Source: a virus
Virus record (IMG/VR): IMGVR_UViG_3300032309_001906
Location: 1-21,120 of that record
Strand: one strand, 5' to 3'
DNA: 21,120 nucleotides
The first letter of the stretch is position 1, and each line of letters opens with the position of its first letter. Below the pieces are notes generated by a model, which was given only the letters and a program-made list of their open reading frames with translations, ran no database searches and was not told where the DNA came from. Shown here piece by piece: positions 7,265 to 15,255 of this stretch. The position numbers were made by a program, and so were the translations under genes.

Positions 7265-7647
7265 TGGACGACAATTCTTTAGACCTAGAACTAAATAACG
7301 CCTTTATTAGTCCTGCGAAAACGTGGCAAGGGCAAGAGCTTGCGCCTTATACGGAAGGATCTCGGCTTATTATGAGCCAGGTACGGAACAAAGAGGATAG
7401 TGGGTTATTTTTTATCTATTCATTCCTATTCATTCATTTGGAGCTAAAGAAAAATCGTAAGGCACTATTGCGCCTAGCCTGGAACATTGATGAGTTTAGA
7501 TCGAGCGTCATGGACTTTGCGTGCACAATAAAAGATAGCGAAGCGGCTACTGCTTTTGTTTCATCAATATTTGATGAAGCCGCCAAAGCTCAGTATGAAA
7601 TTGTAGACACTAGTGGCGGCCAGCTGGCTCCACCGGGAAACGCCTGA
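7264..7647 (+). CDS. Tail assembly chaperone (gpG-like), 0-frame product
   Basis: A 127-residue mostly helical protein that would coat the tape-measure protein during tail assembly, as lambda gpG does. It ends in APPGNA just after the slippery heptamer GGGAAAC at 7635-7641, and it is followed by a -1 frame open reading frame, the conserved arrangement of G and G-T in long-tailed phages. The ATG at 7264 overlaps the prior TGA; a GTG one codon upstream (7261) is also possible. No sequence motif is diagnostic, so identification rests on the frameshift and position before the tape-measure gene. Confidence 0.7.
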   Translation: MDDNSLDLELNNAFISPAKTWQGQELAPYTEGSRLIMSQVRNKEDSGLFFIYSFLFIHLELKKNRKALLRLAWNIDEFRSSVMDFACTIKDSEAATAFVSSIFDEAAKAQYEIVDTSGGQLAPPGNA

Positions 7648-7847
7648 CGCCAGCGGATGCCGCTATGGGCGCATTTCCGCTGGCTCAAGAGTTTGGATGG
7701 TCTTTTGAATATATCTTATGGGATCTACCTTTAAGCCTATTTCATCAGGCTCATTCTTGGCTTTTCTGGAAGAAGGGCATTCCTATGAGATATTTTCATA
7801 AAACAGAACAGGACAGGGATGACATAGCTCGCCTGCTTGGGATATGA
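7264..7847 (+). CDS. G-T fusion chaperone made by -1 ribosomal frameshift
   Basis: A -1 slip on GGGAAAC adds 68 residues, beginning RLTPADAAMGAFPLAQEFGW and ending DIARLLGI at 7847, for a product of about 194 residues. The T-part has a helical and aromatic character (SFEYILWDLPLSLFHQ) and includes WLFWKKGIP. An internal ATG at 7665 exists, but the frame is open back to the stop codon near 7616, passing the slippery site, which favours fusion over independent start. The 60-codon ORF is otherwise without a ribosome site. It ends with ATGA overlap to the next gene. Confidence 0.72.
7635..7641 (+). promoter_or_regulatory. Slippery heptamer G_GGA_AAC
   Basis: In the 0 frame the codons GGA (7636-7638) and AAC (7639-7641) follow a G, giving canonical X_XXY_YYZ with X=G, Y=A, Z=C. 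The stop TGA is two codons downstream. Lambda uses GGGAAAG at the same position in its G gene (established knowledge). Confidence 0.85.
7649..7684 (+). promoter_or_regulatory. Stem-loop downstream of slippery site
   Basis: GCCAGCGGA (7649-7657) is perfectly complementary to TCCGCTGGC (7676-7684), a 9-bp stem with an 18-nt loop that can form an inner GCC/GGC stem. It starts 7 nt after the heptamer, the spacing expected for a frameshift-stimulating structure. Confidence 0.8.
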
Positions 7848-8641
7848 CTGCCAATAAAATCACAGTAGACAGTGCCATGGCCGCATTACGCACAGAGATG
7901 AAAGACTATTTAGCCTATACATCAAAAAGCGTAGAAGAGGCATTAGCTCATACTGCACGTAAAGTAATATTAGGGGCAGGCGGTGGAGATTATGGAAACA
8001 GAAAGGAAGGGCTTTACGGGCTCACCCGTTCACTTGCATTTAAAAAACGCACTGAAATTGACGCCATGATGGAAGGCAAAAACTATCGGATTAAACGCAT
8101 TTACTCCAGCAGAGCAATTGGCGGAATGGGCGCTCCGCTTGCTGGAGGATCAGGATTAAGCGGCAAAATGTATAGATCTTCAGATAGCGCAAACTACAAA
8201 AAACAAACTTCCGCTATGTTTGCGAAAGGAATTTTAACCAGACCAAAAGGAACTAAAGAAATTATTTACACGCGTAAAAAGGACATTGATTACACGACAA
8301 GCGAGGCAATGCGTCGATTTAAATATTCCCGATTTTTGTCCGTAGGATGGTTGCCCGCTACCTATGTCTGGAAAAACTTGTGGAAAACAGGAATGGTAAA
8401 AACATCCGCCCTAAAGTCTAATTCGTCTAAATATGGTTCGATTGAGTTCTCTGGAAAGGACTACGGGTTTTCAGTTGTCATTACAAACCTTTTGCCAGGC
8501 TTTAATGTAGTCGATCAAAAATACAGCATTGTTGCAAAAGCGCTGGCCAATACCGCTCAAGATATTCGCACCTATCTTGCTGGGAAATTTAGTTTTCGTA
8601 GGGATTGGAAGTTTATTAAGGGGCAACCAGTAGTCGCATGA
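7844..8641 (+). CDS. Tail-region protein of unknown function
   Basis: A 265-residue, lysine-rich basic protein placed between the G-T pair and the tape-measure candidate. The N-terminus is helical (SAMAALRTEMKDYLAYTSKSVEEALAHTARKVI), followed by a Gly-rich stretch and a segment of short basic beta-like text (KGTKEIIYTRKKDIDYTT). I see no motif of a known family; the location suggests a neck or tail-assembly component, and similar regions in siphophages sometimes hold tail completion proteins. It starts by ATGA overlap and ends overlapping the next ATG. Confidence 0.6.
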   Translation: MTANKITVDSAMAALRTEMKDYLAYTSKSVEEALAHTARKVILGAGGGDYGNRKEGLYGLTRSLAFKKRTEIDAMMEGKNYRIKRIYSSRAIGGMGAPLAGGSGLSGKMYRSSDSANYKKQTSAMFAKGILTRPKGTKEIIYTRKKDIDYTTSEAMRRFKYSRFLSVGWLPATYVWKNLWKTGMVKTSALKSNSSKYGSIEFSGKDYGFSVVITNLLPGFNVVDQKYSIVAKALANTAQDIRTYLAGKFSFRRDWKFIKGQPVVA

Positions 8642-10035
8642 GCGCAACAATCAGAATTGATGCGGAAGGATCCGCCCCAGAGTTTGCCGATAGGGTGGCA
8701 GGAGCCTTTGATCGACTATCTCTTTCAGAAGGTAAAGTTAAGGGCGCAATGCGTGGCATTAGCAGCGCATTGGACGGTGCGACAAGCGCGGCCGATCTAG
8801 CCACAAAAGGCGCTGACATTCTTGCGGACAAGCTAGTTAAGGGGGTAGGCGGGGCAGCCGCGGTTGGGGCTGGTAAGCTAATTGCAGACGCAATGCGTCG
8901 CGTTGGGGCAGATCTAACTGCCGCAGCCGATTCAGCCAGCGCAGCGTCCAAAGCATTTAACGCCCTAGACTTTAAGAGCGCCATAGCCTCTTCCGCTCAA
9001 ATGAGCTCGGCTATTGATAAAATAAGAGCCAGCGCAGATGCGATTCGTGAGTCTCCAAATCCATTTGTTCAAATTGCTAATTACGCCACAGGGGCCGCCA
9101 AAAATATGGACGAGCTGGCCGAGGCAACTGAACGAGAAAGGCAAGCTCTTATGGGCCTAGCCGCTCAGCAGGATCGCATGTCTGCCGAATCGAAGGTTGG
9201 CAAAACACCCGGTCAGCGTGCGGAAATGGATAGATTGGCTCAAAATAAAAAAGAATTAGATCAGGCAAATCTAATTGCAGATCCTTTAATTCGAGAAAGA
9301 GCTAAGTCAGATATTGCAAGGCGTCAGGCCGCTGAAGAACAGATAAAAGAGGATGATCGTCACGCAAAAGCTGTTGAACAGGTAGGGAAAGAAGCTGCCC
9401 AACAAGATGAAAAACTTAGGGATGCAGCCGCAAAGGGAGATGCAGAAGCCAGAAAAATTGCGGATGAATTTGATGCCAAAAAAGCAGAAGAAGCCAAAAA
9501 GGCTGAAGAGGATGCAGCGAAAGCTAAAGATAAGACCGATCGTGAATCTCGATTTACTTATGGTGGCGGTGGTGGCGGAGAAGGCGACAGATATTCTGGC
9601 ATGTCGTCTCGTGATGTTGCCGCCCAATCTGAGTACGGCCGTCAAGCAAACAAACAAAGCGATCTAGCAACCGCGCGAGCGGTCAAAGAAGAAAACTCCA
9701 GAGAGGCGCAGAGATCATTGGACGAAACAAAAGCAAAGATAAGAAAAGAACGCGATGCCGCAGACAAGTATCAATCACACAAAGACGATCAGATCAGCAA
9801 TGTGGATGCGCTAAATAGGCAACGAGCCGATCGAGAAGCGGCAGAAAAAAAGGCAAGAGAAGATCAAAGAAAGGGAACTACAAAAGCTGAGACTGATAAA
9901 ACAGCAGTAGGCGCAAGCGGTGAAAAGGGAGCTGCTAAAGGTCAAACTGGGAGCGCCGATAAAGGATTAGGAGACATCTATACACTACTGGAAGATAATT
10001 TAAAGGAAATGCGAACTTACGCTTTCGTAAAATAA
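8638..10035 (+). CDS. Tape-measure protein candidate
   Basis: A 465-residue helical protein. Residues 1-140 are Ala/Gly-rich with heptad-like repeats (SALDGATSAADLATKGADILADKL), 150-300 and 350-430 are highly charged coiled coils (KKAEEAKKAEEDAAKAKDK, REAAEKKAREDQRK), with a poly-Gly patch at about 313-317. Tape-measure proteins set tail length; at about 0.15 nm per residue this would give a tail near 70 nm, short for a siphovirus (inference). No transmembrane stretch or lytic domain is apparent. Chaperones lie just upstream (one gene between), as in lambda, supporting the call. Confidence 0.6.
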   Translation: MSATIRIDAEGSAPEFADRVAGAFDRLSLSEGKVKGAMRGISSALDGATSAADLATKGADILADKLVKGVGGAAAVGAGKLIADAMRRVGADLTAAADSASAASKAFNALDFKSAIASSAQMSSAIDKIRASADAIRESPNPFVQIANYATGAAKNMDELAEATERERQALMGLAAQQDRMSAESKVGKTPGQRAEMDRLAQNKKELDQANLIADPLIRERAKSDIARRQAAEEQIKEDDRHAKAVEQVGKEAAQQDEKLRDAAAKGDAEARKIADEFDAKKAEEAKKAEEDAAKAKDKTDRESRFTYGGGGGGEGDRYSGMSSRDVAAQSEYGRQANKQSDLATARAVKEENSREAQRSLDETKAKIRKERDAADKYQSHKDDQISNVDALNRQRADREAAEKKAREDQRKGTTKAETDKTAVGASGEKGAAKGQTGSADKGLGDIYTLLEDNLKEMRTYAFVK

Positions 10036-10039
10036 ATAT

Positions 10040-10807
10040 ATGGCAACTTCAATACTTGGCACTTTTCCAATCCTAAATCACAAAAAGTCACAGACAGATG
10101 AGTATGGTTTTGATTACGTGTCTTATCAGTACACAATAAAGACATCAGACTTAGCCAAATACACAATTAAAAAGGACGATGTCTTTACGGGAATTGAGTC
10201 TTGGAATGGGAAATCATTTGCTAAAAGCCAAAGTTTGGGTTCAGTTTACGTTGTAGATAATGTAGAAACGAAAAACACGTCAGGCGGGCTTACGGAACTA
10301 ACAGTAAATACCGTTGGATCAAAAAATGATACTGAAGTAAATTCTCCGAGAATTTCGCTTTTGTTTGGTGGGCCACTTATATTTGGATTATCAGGAACTC
10401 CTCAAGCTGGTCAAATATTTGGATATGGCAAGGCTGGTGCTGGGCAAAATATTGAAATTAAATTCTTAGCTATTGGCGGTGCTGCAGGGCAACAAGCACT
10501 ATATACCACTTATATTGGTTCTATTATGCCAGCAATATTCAGAGGCATTTCACTTCCTGTTCCAGCACTAGCTCCTGGCAATTATTCCGATTTAAGATAT
10601 TTAGACCCAGAAAATGGAGATTATAGAAAAATTGGATATGATGTGTATTATTATGGTTTTGTTTGTAAATCAATTCTGACTGAAAAGCGTGGCAACCTTC
10701 TTTTGGCAACACTTACATTTTCTGAAGCAGGTTATGCTATGGCTTATAGCCAGAGTGGCCAAAATGTTACTGGAACAAGATTTTACGATTTTCCGCGTAT
10801 AGGATAA
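10040..10807 (+). CDS. Distal tail/minor tail protein candidate
   Basis: A 255-residue protein rich in beta-strand residues, with SYQYTIKTSDLAKYTIKKDDVF at about 28-50 and a C-terminal half rich in Tyr/Gly (YDVYYYGFVCKSIL). Position directly after the tape measure is where the distal tail protein sits in siphophages. Composition is clearly more AT-rich than the head genes. No ribosome site is obvious before the ATG. I do not recognise a family. Confidence 0.55.
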   Translation: MATSILGTFPILNHKKSQTDEYGFDYVSYQYTIKTSDLAKYTIKKDDVFTGIESWNGKSFAKSQSLGSVYVVDNVETKNTSGGLTELTVNTVGSKNDTEVNSPRISLLFGGPLIFGLSGTPQAGQIFGYGKAGAGQNIEIKFLAIGGAAGQQALYTTYIGSIMPAIFRGISLPVPALAPGNYSDLRYLDPENGDYRKIGYDVYYYGFVCKSILTEKRGNLLLATLTFSEAGYAMAYSQSGQNVTGTRFYDFPRIG

Positions 10808-10810
10808 AAT

Positions 10811-11140
10811 ATGCCAAGAGAACCAAAGCTAGATATGTTGCCAGACAAAGAGATGAAACTGTCTGGTGAGCATTTTCGCAAAGTAGTAAGGCGGATTGAA
10901 TCAATTGTGCCTGTTGCTGGTGATGGCATAAAAGTTGAGTCGATAGAAGGTGGACACAAAATAACCAATGACTCACCAGCACCTTTTGGGCCGTGCGGAT
11001 TCATCGCACAAGGTTATGCTCTTGTATTTGATACAATAGATTTAAATGTGTGTAGCAATGGCAGCCCAGACACCATTTCTGTTGTAATACTTGCAAATGG
11101 TCGCAACTCTTTTGCTGAAGTTTGCGAGGGGATTGGCTAG
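10811..11140 (+). CDS. Small tail-tip protein of unknown function
   Basis: A 109-residue protein starting 3 bases after the preceding stop. An N-terminal helix (SGEHFRKVVRRIESIVPVAG) leads into a beta region that reads KVESIEGGHKITNDS, with cysteines at about 62, 76 and 104. I do not recognise the family. It is in the tail-tip cluster and presumably a small virion or assembly protein. Confidence 0.5.
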   Translation: MPREPKLDMLPDKEMKLSGEHFRKVVRRIESIVPVAGDGIKVESIEGGHKITNDSPAPFGPCGFIAQGYALVFDTIDLNVCSNGSPDTISVVILANGRNSFAEVCEGIG

Positions 11141-11159
11141 GTGACAAGTAAGGTAGATT

Positions 11160-12782
11160 ATGGCAAGCAACATTGATATTCTTTTAGACAAATCTAGCGG
11201 GTTACTGATTGGCGGCTCAGCTCCAGCAGGTGTTTTGCCAGCCTTTACAAGAAATGATGTCTACCCGTTCCGTTTGCGCGTTCTTGAACGAAATGTAGAC
11301 GGTTCATACACAGATGCAGTTCTTTCTAGCCCATCATTTTCACTTGGCATTGGTAATATCGACGCGGTAGCAACTGATGGTCAATTTAAATTAACAACAA
11401 CAACAGGCACTTCTACAGCAATATCATTTAATGCCACTACAGCCCAGGTTCTTTCTGCGGTAAGCGCTATAGCTGGGAATGTCGGCGTAACCACGTATGG
11501 CGATACTGGATCTGCCTGGATTATCACGGCCGCCACTGCCAACACGGCTCTTAGCTTTGGAGCACTTTCATTTACTCTGTTTCCGTCTGCGGCCGTTCAA
11601 ATAAACACGCGGAGAGCGCCAGCAGCTTCTGTTTACGCACAACAAATTATATCTTTAAGCAGAAATCCGGCTGTTTTCTCAAACTCATTCACGCCTGTAT
11701 CGGGCGATGGAATTTCTCTTACAAAAATTCAGGATGGATCGTCAACTTTAAACGAAACTTATTCTCTTAGCATTGGGAATGACGTTTATGGCGGGTCATA
11801 CAGCCTGGCTTATGGCGGATATTCGGTTGGCATTCCTTACGATCAAAGCCCAAACAATGTTGGTTCTGCTTTGTCTGCTGTAACTGGTATTGGCGCAGGC
11901 AATATATCTGTTGTTAGCGATTCAAAAAGGGGATTGATTATATCCTTTGTTAATGGTCTTGGGCTTCAAAACGTAACGACCGCACTTGAGCTAGACTCTT
12001 CTGGGATACAAACCTACAGCTGGTATACATCAACCGTCACAATGTCTACCAGCGAAATGGAAGAATTGTTTAACGAATCCGGGACAGACACGATTACGCC
12101 AACGCTAGAAATTGAAATGACGGAGAGCGGACAAACCAAAACTCTTCTTCAATATACTGCAACAATAAGCAAAGATTTAATCCTAACAGGATCACTAGTT
12201 CCAGCTGACCTTGCTTTATACTATACAAAGGCTCAAGTAGATTCAGGATTTATCGCTGACTCCGCGACAAATGTTAATGCATCTAATAGGTCGCTCAAAT
12301 CTTCTTCTGGTGTTACTGCGGTAAATTACGGAGGCCGAACGCTAGTAAATGCCGCTGGTTCAACTGTAGTAAGCTTTGCAACTGGATTGCAACTATCTGG
12401 CAATCTTGGATTTTACGGAGCAACGGTTACCGCTCAGCCAGCCAATATCAATGTTGTTTCTGGTTTAATAAATACTGGACTTATCGCAAACGGAACGACC
12501 TATGGAGTAATGCCTCAATCCACAAGGACACTTACCACATTGACTTCAGTTACATTTGGAACGGTTGCTGTAAACGACCAACATTATCGCGACGTGGTGG
12601 TTACGGGTGCGGACGTAAATGATATAGTCCTTATTGGTTTGCCTGCGGCAGTTTCTGCTGGTGCAATAATTCAAGGCGTAGCCTACAAAACAAATACGGT
12701 CTGTCTTTCGTGCACAAATGCAGACAATGCTTCGATTGCCGTAAACACAGCCACCTACCGAATTTCTGTCATCGGTTATTAA
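11160..12782 (+). CDS. Tail fibre/baseplate protein with common phage C-terminal fibre domain
   Basis: A 540-residue Ser/Thr/Gly-rich beta protein. The N-terminus (FTRNDVYPFRLRVLERNVDGSYTDA, about 29-52) resembles the BppU-like N-terminal domain that attaches fibres to the tail tip. Central part 60-320 consists of repeating beta segments. The last 70 residues (QHYRDVVVTGADVNDIVLIGLPAAVSAG...NTVCLSCTN...YRISVIGY) fit a C-terminal domain common in tail fibres, with a GDxV/NDIV loop and ending NTATYRISV. Probably receptor contact or scaffold for it. A hairpin and GAAATCCT motif follow. Composition is mixed, AT-richer toward the middle. Confidence 0.7.
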   Translation: MASNIDILLDKSSGLLIGGSAPAGVLPAFTRNDVYPFRLRVLERNVDGSYTDAVLSSPSFSLGIGNIDAVATDGQFKLTTTTGTSTAISFNATTAQVLSAVSAIAGNVGVTTYGDTGSAWIITAATANTALSFGALSFTLFPSAAVQINTRRAPAASVYAQQIISLSRNPAVFSNSFTPVSGDGISLTKIQDGSSTLNETYSLSIGNDVYGGSYSLAYGGYSVGIPYDQSPNNVGSALSAVTGIGAGNISVVSDSKRGLIISFVNGLGLQNVTTALELDSSGIQTYSWYTSTVTMSTSEMEELFNESGTDTITPTLEIEMTESGQTKTLLQYTATISKDLILTGSLVPADLALYYTKAQVDSGFIADSATNVNASNRSLKSSSGVTAVNYGGRTLVNAAGSTVVSFATGLQLSGNLGFYGATVTAQPANINVVSGLINTGLIANGTTYGVMPQSTRTLTTLTSVTFGTVAVNDQHYRDVVVTGADVNDIVLIGLPAAVSAGAIIQGVAYKTNTVCLSCTNADNASIAVNTATYRISVIGY

Positions 12783-12785
12783 CGC

Positions 12786-12799
12786 AGGGCAAATGCCCT
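12786..12799 (+). terminator. Short hairpin after fibre gene
   Basis: AGGGC-AAAT-GCCCT, 5 bp with a four-base loop, starts three bases after the TAA and has no U-tract. Third of the hairpin-plus-GAAATCCT set. Confidence 0.45.
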
Positions 12800-12802
12800 A
12801 AA

Positions 12803-12810
12803 GAAATCCT
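12803..12810 (+). promoter_or_regulatory. GAAATCCT pre-start motif, copy 3
   Basis: The eight bases GAAATCCT abut the ATG of the next gene at 12811. Upstream AAGAAATCCT also matches AAGAAATCCT of copy 1. Confidence 0.45.
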
Positions 12811-13359
12811 ATGGGGAAAGTTCTTCACGCCAGTAAAAGCGGATATTTCCCATTTTGCCTTCAACCTTTTTCTTCCGAGGGATCCTTTCATTTTACAACA
12901 GCAACTCTTGAAAACGCTATGAGGGCGTTTTGGGTTTTGCGATCTTTTTCAATAACTGGCTCATATAATACTTTTGATAGCAGTAGGGACTTTAATATTG
13001 TTTTGTCTAATACTGCTTCCACGGAAGAAGAAATTGTTTGCAATCCAATCTGGGAAGTTTCTTCTTATTCAAACTTAAACACAGAAAGCATCAATGGCTC
13101 GTGGTACAGCGGCAATAATTTCTATACCTATGGGGATTTGATAGTTCCAGATTATTCAATTTCTGCCATTTACGAAGAAGGTGGCGGCGCTGGATTTGCA
13201 ATAACTTCTTTAGATTATTCGGATTATGCGGAATCTTTTAGCTTGGAAGGCATGACATTTTATGGAACCAGTGGTGGTGCTTCTGGATTTTCAATAAATC
13301 CTATTTCATATTGGTCTTATGGAGAGACATACGATACAACTACTGGCGAGTCGTTGTGA
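12811..13359 (+). CDS. Tail-tip protein of unknown function
   Basis: A 182-residue Ser/Tyr/Gly-rich beta protein (SYSNLNTESINGSWYSGNNFYTYGDL; SYWSYGETYDTTTGESL). No known motif. Aromatic-rich composition suits a virion surface or receptor-region protein. It is AT-rich relative to neighbours and follows the GAAATCCT motif. Its stop overlaps the GTG of the zinc-protein gene. Confidence 0.55.
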   Translation: MGKVLHASKSGYFPFCLQPFSSEGSFHFTTATLENAMRAFWVLRSFSITGSYNTFDSSRDFNIVLSNTASTEEEIVCNPIWEVSSYSNLNTESINGSWYSGNNFYTYGDLIVPDYSISAIYEEGGGAGFAITSLDYSDYAESFSLEGMTFYGTSGGASGFSINPISYWSYGETYDTTTGESL

Positions 13360-13577
13360 GTTGCTCCGCCTGCCAAAAGGCCAGGGGTTTTGCTAGTTCT
13401 CTTGGAGCTTGGGCTAAAGCCGGAATGCCAATAGCAAGCCAACAAATACTCCGCCTAAGGCTAGAGACTTGCAAAGCTTGTGAGCATTTTAAAAGTCCAA
13501 TATGTAAGAAGTGCGGGTGCGTAATGATCGCAAAAGCTAGGATGGCCACTTCTAAATGTCCTGAAGGTAAATGGTAG
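13356..13577 (+). CDS. Small Cys-rich zinc-ribbon-like protein
   Basis: A 73-residue protein with eight cysteines: CSAC (residues 3 and 6), CKAC at about 38 and 41, CKKCGC at about 49, 52 and 54, and one more near the end (SKCPEGKW). CxxC pairs of this type bind zinc, and similar short proteins are common next to phage tail-fibre genes, function unknown. GTG at 13356 overlaps the previous TGA (GTGA); upstream ATG choices would overlap the previous gene far more. Confidence 0.7.
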   Translation: MSCSACQKARGFASSLGAWAKAGMPIASQQILRLRLETCKACEHFKSPICKKCGCVMIAKARMATSKCPEGKW

Positions 13578-13602
13578 TCTTTGACATACGCCATCCAGAA
13601 GT

Positions 13603-13938
13603 ATGGCCGCTGGCGTCTATAATCTTACTATTGAACAGGGCGTTGATCTTGCGCTTGAAATCGCAGTTAAAGACTCTACTGGAGCTACTTATTCGCTAGC
13701 TGGATCCACGGCTGCCGCTCAGATTCGCGACACCTATAACGGAACACTGCTGGCCACCTTTGCGGCCGTCACTGCTACCGGCACGACCGGCAGCCTCACT
13801 TTGGCGTTGAACGCTGCTACGGCCTCTGCGTTACCTATCAGCGGTGGAAAGTGGGATCTGCTTCTGACTACATCGGCCGCAACTAAAATCCGCCTGTTGC
13901 AAGGCTCTGTAACCATTGCAGGTGAGGTTACTGAATAA
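13603..13938 (+). CDS. Minor structural protein with BppU-like beta fold
   Basis: A 111-residue protein with the text YNLTIEQGVDLALEIAVKDSTGATYSLAGSTAAAQIRDTYNGTLLATF and a C-terminal SGGKWDLLLTTSAATKIRLLQGSVTI. This pattern (an initial QG or EQG, then a repeat of beta strands and a final LL-x-G-x-V) is common in phage tail-fibre-associated N-terminal domains. It probably anchors or decorates fibres. Its TAA shares one base with the next ATG (TAATG). Confidence 0.6.
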   Translation: MAAGVYNLTIEQGVDLALEIAVKDSTGATYSLAGSTAAAQIRDTYNGTLLATFAAVTATGTTGSLTLALNAATASALPISGGKWDLLLTTSAATKIRLLQGSVTIAGEVTE

Positions 13939-14102
13939 TGCCGATTACTGCCACAGTATGTGGCCCAGCTAGTATTACGGTTGCGGTTAGTGGGCCATCT
14001 AGCGTAAGCGTTGCGGCTGGTACGCCTATTGTTGTCGGCCAAGCAGGCGCTGCTGGCGTTACTACTGCTACAGCCGTGGCGCTGGCAATTGCCCTAGGAT
14101 GA
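13938..14102 (+). CDS. Short 54-residue collagen-linker/fibre-associated peptide
   Basis: ATG overlaps the preceding TAA. The product is Ala/Thr/Val/Gly-rich (TVCGPASITVAVSGPSSVSV, GQAGAAGVTTATAVALAIALG). Its two imperfect copies of GPxSxxVxV and its fit in a chain of overlapping genes support it as real. Composition is like the fibre repeats around it. Function unknown; possibly a fibre linker or decoy of the fibre domain. Confidence 0.6.
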   Translation: MPITATVCGPASITVAVSGPSSVSVAAGTPIVVGQAGAAGVTTATAVALAIALG

Positions 14103-14118
14103 CAAGGAGTCAAAGAAA

Positions 14119-15246
14119 ATGAAGCAGATCTGGCCTAATTACTCTTATTCGCCCGCTACAAACGTCCTTACGCTCACAGGGCTAAACATAGATCGCGACC
14201 AGCTTCTACTTGTAACGGCCGCCGATCGCGGACGGATCATGTACAACTTTGCAGATAGCTCAGTTACAGCCTCCGCTTTTACGTCGGGCGCAAATACCGC
14301 GCTCACCTTGGTTGCAACAACGGCCGGGCTAACGACCACCGCAGCTCTAGTCATCTACTACGACGATCAGCTTGCCAGTACCACGGTCACCGTCAGCTCT
14401 CTCCCAGCCATCTCTGGCACGGTGACGGCAAACATTTCAGGTATAAACCTATATGATCAAGGAATTTTAGACGGAGGTGATAATCTAAAGGTTGGATTAT
14501 ATTCAATAAATGGAAATGATGCCCCTGCTTGGTTAGCTGATGGCGGGGGTAATGTTCCCATCTCTGGCACGGTTTCTCTTGGAATACAACAATCTGATGA
14601 TTCGGACGTAAACATTAAATTCCTTCCAATAGGATTTGCACAGTCAGATGGCGGCGGGATGCTTGATTATTGGGTTGGAGTTAAGCAAACAAATCCACTG
14701 CCAGTTTATTTGCCATCAACCTATTCTCTCCCAACTGGCACAAACCGCATCGGCGTAGTCACGATTGGCGGGGGAACAGTAACGATTGGAGCGGGGACGG
14801 CGCAGATCGGAAGCGTAACGGCAAGCATCAGCGGAACAGTGCCTGTGTCCGGCACATTCTGGCAGACGACACAGCCAACATCCCTGGCATCCTTGCCGGC
14901 TCTAGCTGCAGGTACGGCTCAAATTGGTTCTGTTACCGCATCCATTTCTAATTCGGCAGTAACAGTTTATCCGGCACAAGGAACAAGCGTAACTAATTCA
15001 AATTTTACCAGCCTAACTTCTTCTACTTCTCTTGTGTCTGCGGTTGCAGGTAGAGAAGTGCTAACCGTATTTAATGAAGGGGCTGGCAATTTACACATCT
15101 CGCCTGGAGCTACCTGTACAACTGTAGCTTACCAAGTGCGTCTATCGGCTGGTGATTATTGGGAATGTCCTGCGGGACAACTTTCACTGGCTCATACTGC
15201 AGTATTCGCTACTGCTGGAACGGCTAGAATAACGGAAGTTAACTAG
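14119..15246 (+). CDS. Repetitive tail/virion protein (mosaic)
   Basis: A 375-residue protein with an AAGGAG ribosome site at about 14103-14108. The N-terminal 100 residues are beta-rich, ending DDQLASTTVTVSSLPAISGTV. ISGTV linkers recur, and GTVPVSGTFWQTTQP (about 237-251) is a widespread phage tail motif. The peptide AGTAQIGSVTASIS occurs twice. The C-terminal domain (GREVLTVFNEGAGNLHISPG...GDYWECPAG...ATAGTARITEVN) resembles a domain shared by many tail-fibre proteins. An AT-rich segment near 14424-14740 breaks the otherwise GC-rich text. Likely a virion surface protein. Confidence 0.65.
   Translation: MKQIWPNYSYSPATNVLTLTGLNIDRDQLLLVTAADRGRIMYNFADSSVTASAFTSGANTALTLVATTAGLTTTAALVIYYDDQLASTTVTVSSLPAISGTVTANISGINLYDQGILDGGDNLKVGLYSINGNDAPAWLADGGGNVPISGTVSLGIQQSDDSDVNIKFLPIGFAQSDGGGMLDYWVGVKQTNPLPVYLPSTYSLPTGTNRIGVVTIGGGTVTIGAGTAQIGSVTASISGTVPVSGTFWQTTQPTSLASLPALAAGTAQIGSVTASISNSAVTVYPAQGTSVTNSNFTSLTSSTSLVSAVAGREVLTVFNEGAGNLHISPGATCTTVAYQVRLSAGDYWECPAGQLSLAHTAVFATAGTARITEVN
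14408..14423 (+). repeat. 16-bp direct repeat CCATCTCTGGCACGGT, copy 1
   Basis: Exact copy at 14558-14573, 150 bases later and in frame. Encodes the ISGT linker. Confidence 0.7.
14558..14573 (+). repeat. 16-bp direct repeat CCATCTCTGGCACGGT, copy 2
   Basis: Second copy of the repeat at 14408-14423. Confidence 0.7.
14791..14949 (+). repeat. Synonymous duplicate of peptide AGTAQIGSVTASIS
   Basis: Fourteen codons at 14791-14832 and 14908-14949 give identical residues, but 12 of the 14 codons differ in at least one base. Confidence 0.7.
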
Positions 15247-15255
15247 GGTTAGGCT

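Noticed and set aside
9307-9657. 116-codon hydrophobic frame opposite the tape-measure gene
   Set aside because: A Phe/Leu-rich antisense shadow of Lys/Glu-rich coiled-coil codons.
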